From Sugiyamaella lignohabitans (Eukaryota; Ascomycota; Dipodascomycetes; Dipodascales; Trichomonascaceae), in contig NC_031671.1 of assembly GCF_001640025.1 (NCBI RefSeq), positions 1,984,001 to 2,048,000 on the forward strand: 64,000 nucleotides of DNA, read 5' to 3'. Below, piece by piece: positions 59,163 to 64,000 of the stretch; the stretch's first letter is position 1, and each line of letters opens with the position of its first letter. The notes under the pieces were generated by a model that saw only the letters and a list, made by a program, of their open reading frames with translations, did not search any database and was not told where the DNA came from. Made by a program: the position numbers and the translations under genes.

Positions 59163-60626
59163 ATGAGAACTGGTGCTGTTGTTGCTGCTGGTCTCACTGG
59201 TTTGGCGCTGTCGCCGGTTTTGGCGGCTGACGAGTCGGTCGTGGGTGTGTTTATTTTCGGTCGTCATGCCGACAGATTGACGAAAGTGTCAAAGGACTCA
59301 CATGAAGGTACCAAGATCCTCACTCCTGAGGGGTCTTGGGAAGCGTTTGAATCGGGCCAGTTTTACCAGAATCGGTACATGTCTAATGACAGTGGGTTCC
59401 GTATTCAAGGTTTGAACCAGACTTATCAACCTAATCAGTTCAATGCTTTTGCTTCTGATAGTGATGTTCTGGAAAAGACTGCTCAGGGCTTCTTACAAGG
59501 TCTGTATCCTCCTTTGACTAGTATTGATGGTCAAGCTGATACTGTTCAAGGAAGTTCTCTTGCTAATGGCTCGTTTATTGAGACACCTCTTGGTGGGTAC
59601 CAGTACGTTTATTTCACTGGTATGGACGGATCTACTCCAGATGGTATCTGGCTTCAGGGCGATGCTAACTGCCCTGTTTATACCAATGCTTCAAATGCGT
59701 ATATGGACTCGCCAGAATTCCATCAACTCAACACGTCTACTTTCAACTTCTATCAGAGTTTGTTTCCTCTTGTCGAAGGCCAATTGACTAAAGCTCAATT
59801 GAACTACGGCAATGCCTATGGAGTGTTTGACTACTTCATGGTGAACTCCGTTCATAACGAGACATTTGCCAATCTGATTGCTAATAAGACCGACGAGTTC
59901 CACCAGGTCCGTACTTTACAAGATATCTACAGCAAGGCTCTCAATTACAATTCGTCGAACCTCGACACCACTATTGGCGGCCAGACCATGGCAGGATTTA
60001 TTCTCCAGCAGCTCAATCTGACCGAGACCACTGGAGATGCTCCATACATGACCTATGCTGTTGGTGCCTATGACATTTTCTACCAGCTTTTTGGAGTCCT
60101 CGACCTCTACAACGTCAACCAGACCGTCGACACCACCTTCACCGGTATCATCAACTATGCAGCCAGTGCAGTCTTTGAACTTGTCGAGTCTGACAACGAC
60201 AAAATGATTCGATTCGGGTTCCGCAACGGTACAGACGAGTCCGACACCGTCCTTTACTACCCGATTCTTGGCTCCAACTCTACCGAGATGCCCTACACCA
60301 CCTTTGTCAGTGAACTGACCAAGAAATCCATCACCGACCTCAAAACCTGGTGCAACACCTGTTCTGCCTGGTCGCAAGACTTCTGCAAAGTCTACAGCCC
60401 CGACTACCTCAACGCCGCTGCCCACAACTTCAAATTCTCCACCTCCAACCTCTCTCTGGCCGGAGCTGGAGGCATTGGAGCCGGTGTCACACTCTTTGTC
60501 GTAGCCCTCGTTCTCGCTCTAGCGTATCTCTTCTTCCGCAAGAGCCGCTCCACCTCGTCCTCCATCCACTCTTCTCCCCACACCGAAGTCGGCAGTGTCT
60601 CGTCCGCCCCTAAACAGGAGGTGTAA
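59163..60626 (+). CDS. Membrane-anchored histidine-acid-phosphatase homologue, altered active site
   Basis: The 487-aa protein has a signal peptide (about 1-21), a large luminal or extracellular domain with many N-glycosylation sites (NxS/T), one C-terminal transmembrane segment (about 435-458, GVTLFVVALVLALAYLFF) and a short Ser-rich cytosolic tail. The fold matches branch-2 histidine phosphatases. The N-terminal motif reads GRHADRLTK (34-41) where active enzymes have RHGxRxP, and I cannot find the usual catalytic HD pair (AVGAYDIF near 300 may stand in that place). It may therefore be a degenerate or pseudo-phosphatase. Cell-surface or vacuolar location is inferred from the anchor. Confidence 0.78.
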   Translation: MRTGAVVAAGLTGLALSPVLAADESVVGVFIFGRHADRLTKVSKDSHEGTKILTPEGSWEAFESGQFYQNRYMSNDSGFRIQGLNQTYQPNQFNAFASDSDVLEKTAQGFLQGLYPPLTSIDGQADTVQGSSLANGSFIETPLGGYQYVYFTGMDGSTPDGIWLQGDANCPVYTNASNAYMDSPEFHQLNTSTFNFYQSLFPLVEGQLTKAQLNYGNAYGVFDYFMVNSVHNETFANLIANKTDEFHQVRTLQDIYSKALNYNSSNLDTTIGGQTMAGFILQQLNLTETTGDAPYMTYAVGAYDIFYQLFGVLDLYNVNQTVDTTFTGIINYAASAVFELVESDNDKMIRFGFRNGTDESDTVLYYPILGSNSTEMPYTTFVSELTKKSITDLKTWCNTCSAWSQDFCKVYSPDYLNAAAHNFKFSTSNLSLAGAGGIGAGVTLFVVALVLALAYLFFRKSRSTSSSIHSSPHTEVGSVSSAPKQEV

Positions 60627-60979
60627 TTTATATTGAATCGTGTATTATGCCCACGCTGCCCACGCTGCCTCCGGCGGCTGGGGCTCCGCCCCAGACCCCG
60701 TAGCTCCTGCTTCGCAGGAGATTGCTCCGGGATTGCCCCACGCAACGACTCGAGCGCAGCGAGAGGAGCCACCGGGGTCTGGGGCGGAGCCCCAGCCGCC
60801 GGAGGCGCACCCCCTGAGCACCCCCCTGACGCGGCTGGCGGTCCCTGCAGAAAGAAAATTTCCAGCCGTGTACCGTTTTATGCAGTGTGCAGAGGTGAAA
60901 AAATAAAAATATTTCAGATCAGAGCTCGAGAGTCTTTTTAGTGTTTAGGACCGGTTCGTGATTTTGGAAATAATTTAGA
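60627..60979. other. Spacer between phosphatase-like gene and ARX1
   Basis: This 353-bp gap holds a full GC-hairpin pair 40 bp after the stop and the ARX1 promoter. Nothing else is seen. Confidence 0.6.
60666..60806. repeat. GC-hairpin element, full pair (locus 27)
   Basis: This 141-bp copy is close to consensus: loops TCC and GGA, left inner hairpin CTCCTGC-TTC-GCAGGAG, right arm CTCGAGCGCAGCGAGAG. Confidence 0.92.
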
Positions 60980-62533
60980 ATGGAATTGGAACTGACGTCT
61001 CGTCAGAGACAGCTCGTGGACGAGCGTAATGAGCTTGTGGACTCGACTTTGCAGAAGTACCGTTTGGCCGGCCAGATTGCCCAGACAGGCCTGGCATACG
61101 TGCTGGCGCTGCTGAAATCGCCTAAACATGCTGATAAGACGGTGGGTGAGATTTGTCGTTTGGGAGACTTGTTTCTTCATCGCGCCACTGCTAGTGCTTT
61201 CAAGAAAAATGTCGAGGAAAAGGGTATTGCGCTGCCGGTTCAGATTGAGAAGGGAACCTTCGCATCGGGAGTCGCTCCCGAGGAGAATGACAGCTTTCAA
61301 GCTGGTACTATTTATGACGAGGATTTGGTCAAAATCACTCTTGGTGTTCATATTGACGGTTATACAGCCCAGGTATCTCGTACTATTACAGTAGTACGAC
61401 CTGACGAAAGAGAAGCTGCTGGTAAAGCTCAGGAACCTCTCGAGGGCCCTGAGGCCGATGCTCTGATTGCAGCTTATTTGGCTACTGAGGCTGTATTGGC
61501 TCTGTTGAGTCTGTCGTTGAATACAAATAACCATCCATTAATTGCTGAGACTGGTCCTGTTACAGGTACTAGAATCAGAAAGCTGGTAGAGACGGTTGCA
61601 TCTGAGTTCCGAACACAGGTGGCTCCTGGCAGTAGAGTCAGAAGAGTTCGAAGGTTCTTGGCAGGCCAAAGTGATGCTGTTAGAGAATCGGATTTAAAGG
61701 GAGTTATTTGGGACGAAGAACTGGAAGAGGACAGATTATTAGACGAGGTTAAAGCTGCATACAACCGGGCCACTAAACCCGAGCAAAGTCAGGATCAGGC
61801 TGAAGATTGGGAAGAAGTGCGACCTGGAGATGATTTCGAGGTTGTTCCTGGTGAAGTTTGGCTGGTAGATATTCGCATGGCTGCTACTGGTGGAGAAAAA
61901 GGTGTTCTTAAATACAGAACCGTTCTTGATTCCACCACTGCTACTGCATACAAGCCATCTATTTATGCCCGAGACTATACAGTGTCGTATGGTTTGAAGC
62001 TGAAAGCATCCAAGAACCTGCTGAGCAAAGCCGATAACTTTACGTCTGTATATCCCTTCAAACTGTCATATCTAGCGGACGACGACAATGAGCTGAAATC
62101 GCACCGACTGGGACTCAACGAGGTCGTCCAGCACCATCTGTTTGTTCCCCAGCCAATTGAAGCCATTGACTTCATCCCCATCGATGCTTATCAACACGGG
62201 TCTGTATCTGCCAAGAAAGCTGCCTCTAGAAGCGGACAACCAGTTGTTGTTGCCAGAGAAATGACCACTGTCGTTCTCATCCCTGCCTCGCAATCGCAGT
62301 CCGGATTCGGCGAATCCATCCGACTCACCGGTGGTAACAAAGTGGCTCCTCCTTCCTGGTTACACAGTAAATACGAGGTGCACAACGACGAGGTGCTCGC
62401 ACTCCTCAAAGTGCCTAAAGAGCCCAAGATCTCGACCGGCATCAGCTTCCAGGTCGTCCAGGCCTCGAAACTCACCGACGACATTCTCTCATTCGGCGAG
62501 ACTGCTCCTGCTGGCGGCATGGAAATCGACTAA
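60980..62533 (+). CDS. ARX1: 60S export factor Arx1 (M24-fold protein)
   Basis: The 517-aa protein has the methionine-aminopeptidase-like pita-bread fold of the Ebp1/Arx1 group. Early segments include STLQKYRLAGQIAQTGLAYVLALL and EEKGIALPVQIEKG. The core LVKITLGVHIDGYTAQVSRTITV is followed by a charged insert (about 210-270) and by EVVPGEVWLVDIRMA. The five metal ligands of active M24 peptidases do not all appear, as in yeast Arx1, which is not an active peptidase. Arx1 binds pre-60S ribosomes near the tunnel exit and helps nuclear export. The start is the first ATG. Yeast Arx1 is longer (593 aa), mainly through inserts. Confidence 0.9.
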   Translation: MELELTSRQRQLVDERNELVDSTLQKYRLAGQIAQTGLAYVLALLKSPKHADKTVGEICRLGDLFLHRATASAFKKNVEEKGIALPVQIEKGTFASGVAPEENDSFQAGTIYDEDLVKITLGVHIDGYTAQVSRTITVVRPDEREAAGKAQEPLEGPEADALIAAYLATEAVLALLSLSLNTNNHPLIAETGPVTGTRIRKLVETVASEFRTQVAPGSRVRRVRRFLAGQSDAVRESDLKGVIWDEELEEDRLLDEVKAAYNRATKPEQSQDQAEDWEEVRPGDDFEVVPGEVWLVDIRMAATGGEKGVLKYRTVLDSTTATAYKPSIYARDYTVSYGLKLKASKNLLSKADNFTSVYPFKLSYLADDDNELKSHRLGLNEVVQHHLFVPQPIEAIDFIPIDAYQHGSVSAKKAASRSGQPVVVAREMTTVVLIPASQSQSGFGESIRLTGGNKVAPPSWLHSKYEVHNDEVLALLKVPKEPKISTGISFQVVQASKLTDDILSFGETAPAGGMEID

Positions 62534-62558
62534 GCTCGTTTCTGGGGGTGCCCTCCTG

Positions 62559-62610
62559 TGCCTCCGGCGGCTGGGGCTCCGCCCCAGACCCCGTGGCTCG
62601 CTTCGCTCGG
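62559..62610 (+). repeat. GC-hairpin element, solo left half-unit (locus 28)
   Basis: It has loop TCC and inner arm GGCTCGCTTCGCTCG. It lies 26 bp after the ARX1 stop and before the convergent INH1 stop (62744), and is followed by a GGACCGTGGCG remnant of the central module. Confidence 0.9.
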
Positions 62611-62743
62611 TTGCTAGGACCGTGGCGGGCGGGCGTATTTGTATTTTTGCTATTTAATTTGATTGACTGACATTGTTGTTTTCCACAATTATTAACTAAC
62701 TGACTACTGAATAGAACGCAACGAACGATAGACGACAGACCGG

Positions 62744-63197
62744 TTATTTATTGTTCTTGGCCTTGATGTCGGCAATCTCCTTCTCCTTAGCAGCGCTACA
62801 CCGTTAGCCATTCACTCAATTGACACTCCCACGTAACTACGACACTACTTACATCTCGGCCTTCAAAGCCTTGATCTTCTCAGCTTCGTGCTGACGGACA
62901 TAATAGTCCTCATTAGCCTTCTCTCTCTTCTACAACCCCCCGTTAGTACTCTCTCCAGGACCCGTCACCCCTCCTCGAGCTTCGCTCGAGGAGCAACCAG
63001 GGTCTGGGGCGGAGCCCCAGCCGCCGGAGGCACACCCCCTTCCCCAAAAAACATACATTGAAAGCATCACCGCCCTGTTCGCCACGAGGAGCTCCGGTAG
63101 CACCCTCGGTGTAGTTGCGAGCAGCGACGAAAGCAGGGCTCGACAAAGCGGATCTGGCCAGTCGGAGACCGTTGGTACGCAGGACGATAGAAGACAT
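62744..63197 (-). CDS. INH1: Mitochondrial F1F0-ATPase inhibitor (IF1/Inh1)
   Basis: Three exons (63197-63057, 62929-62853 and 62795-62744) give 89 aa. Intron 1 (127 nt) is GTATGT...CTAAC-ggggggttgTAG and holds a solo GC-hairpin half-unit. Intron 2 (57 nt) is GTAAGT...CTAAC-ggtgTAG. The N-terminus is a mitochondrial presequence (LRTNGLRLARSALSS). The IF1 core reads GAPRGEQGGDAFN at the end of exon 1, then KREKANEDYYVRQHEAEK in exon 2. The Ala/Lys/Glu-rich tail forms the dimerising coiled coil. IF1 blocks ATP hydrolysis by F1 when the membrane potential collapses. Because it is spliced from short exons it is not visible as one frame. Length fits yeast Inh1 (85 aa). Confidence 0.93.
62970..63032 (+). 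repeat. GC-hairpin element in INH1 intron 1, solo half-unit (locus 29)
   Basis: The top strand reads CTCCTCGAGC-TTC-GCTCGAGGAG, a perfect 10-bp hairpin, then loop GGA and terminus CCGCCGGAGGCA. In the INH1 sense direction it starts 24 nt after the 5' splice site. The intron without it would be about 64 nt. Confidence 0.92.
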
Positions 63198-64000
63198 AGT
63201 TAGACTGGTGTGTTTTTGGCGAAGTTGTAGGATCAATTGACTTTTGGTGAAGTTAGCAATCGCTCGGGTGATAATCTGATCTGACAAGATCGCTCGCTGT
63301 CTTTCTGTCTCTCCTTCTTAACCACCTACGATTGGCCCGGTGCTGTGGCGTGGGGCTGACGCCAGGGCCCGGGTTGCTTGCGTCGTTCTTTGCAGAACCC
63401 TGTCTCACCCCGGTCACCTGCCGGGGGTCTCTGCAGCAGGGACCCACTTCGCTAACTGGGGTACATCTGGTGCTGGGGGGTGGGGGTTGCGCCTCCGGCG
63501 GCTGGGGCTCCGCCCCAGACCCCGTGGCTCCTCGAGCAAAGCTCGAGGAGGGCGTGGGGGGGTATCCAGGAGCTGATGGGCTCGGAGGGGTGGGTTCAGT
63601 TGACTCGGGGAAATGGGTGTAGATAGGGTAAGGGTGGTTGGTGTGGAAACAAGGTCGCGTAATAATGGCACGGCTGTGCTTCGAGAGAGTTTGGAGAGCG
63701 AGCGAGCGAGCAAGCGGGAGAGAGTGAGTAAGTGAGAGATTAGCGATAGGTTTGAGTTGGATGTTCCGTAAGTGACACTAATAGGAGCGGACACCGAAGA
63801 CGCGTGAATCAACCACGCAACACGGATTTTGTGCACCGACCGTTTGAGTAGCACTGGAAACGAGCCTTTTTTCTGCTCCCGCTTCTGTAAACTCCTAAAA
63901 ACCGGCAGATAAAAATCGAGTTCGCGGTTGTTGGAAACTGGCTTTCTCAACATCTGGATCAATCTCTATATATCAGTCACTTCAGGCACTAAAAGTGTTA
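63198..64000. other. INH1 upstream region to the window end
   Basis: It contains one solo GC-hairpin half-unit (63490-63550) and a purine-rich simple repeat (gagcgagcgagcgagc, then gagagagtgagtaagtgaga) at about 63690-63740. No gene is seen; the region is cut by the window end. Confidence 0.6.
63490..63550 (+). repeat. GC-hairpin element, solo left half-unit (locus 30)
   Basis: It has a G-rich outer arm, CGCCTCCGGCGG terminus, loop TCC and a perfect inner hairpin CTCCTCGAGC-AAA-GCTCGAGGAG. It shares the 10-bp inner stem type with locus 29, 460 bp away, but the loops differ (AAA against TTC). Confidence 0.9.

Overview
This is a stretch of nuclear DNA from an ascomycete yeast (Saccharomycotina). 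It encodes budding-yeast-type proteins (Osh3-, Bbc1-, Kap123-, Gcn2-, Arx1-, Mrp7- and Sam2-like) at about 26 protein genes in 64 kb, with few, short introns. All nine introns I can place have a CTAAC branch site 5-12 nt before the 3' AG, as in Yarrowia and its relatives. An eIF3f gene is present, which Saccharomyces cerevisiae lacks. I infer a lineage outside the Saccharomycetaceae, probably Dipodascales/Trichomonascaceae-like; this is inference without a database search.

Layout. 1-3000: an LTR-retrotransposon fragment (primer-binding-site-like sequence plus gag, no pol), an amidase gene and a tRNA-Ser(AGA). 3001-5142: a long gap without genes. 5143-18493: a coiled-coil orphan, a SUN-domain nuclear-envelope protein, an SLC35F-like transporter, OSH3 and TMS1. 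18494-31407: BBC1 (two introns), SAM2, a PUS9-like pseudouridine synthase (one intron), an unrecognised gene and KAP123. 32496-42560: an arrestin-like gene, MRP7, an FCY2-like permease, an AlkB-family dioxygenase and a GAL10-type epimerase whose first exon is only 8 nt. 44562-53960: an acidic IFH1-like protein, eIF3f and GCN2 (one intron). 56883-63197: a C2H2 zinc-finger gene (one intron), a glutaredoxin-like protein, a membrane-anchored histidine-acid-phosphatase homologue, ARX1 and the ATPase inhibitor INH1 (two introns). These are mostly housekeeping genes and do not form a single pathway, although several serve translation, ribosome assembly and nuclear transport (eIF3f, GCN2, ARX1, KAP123, MRP7, IFH1-like).

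The most striking content is not a gene. A GC-rich, hairpin-forming dispersed repeat occurs at 30 loci (47 half-units by my count). Its full form is about 135-145 bp, with inverted termini beginning TGCCTCCGGCGG and ending CCGCCGGAGGCA. Each half-unit carries a 7-bp hairpin, CTGGGGC/GCCCCAG, around a variable 3-nt loop. No copy lies in a coding exon. Six of the eight introns within coding regions carry one, usually between the 5' splice site and the branch point, and 6 of 7 convergent gene junctions carry one. This looks like a non-autonomous mobile or recombinogenic element that has filled the permitted sites of this genome, and it may affect splicing and 3'-end formation.
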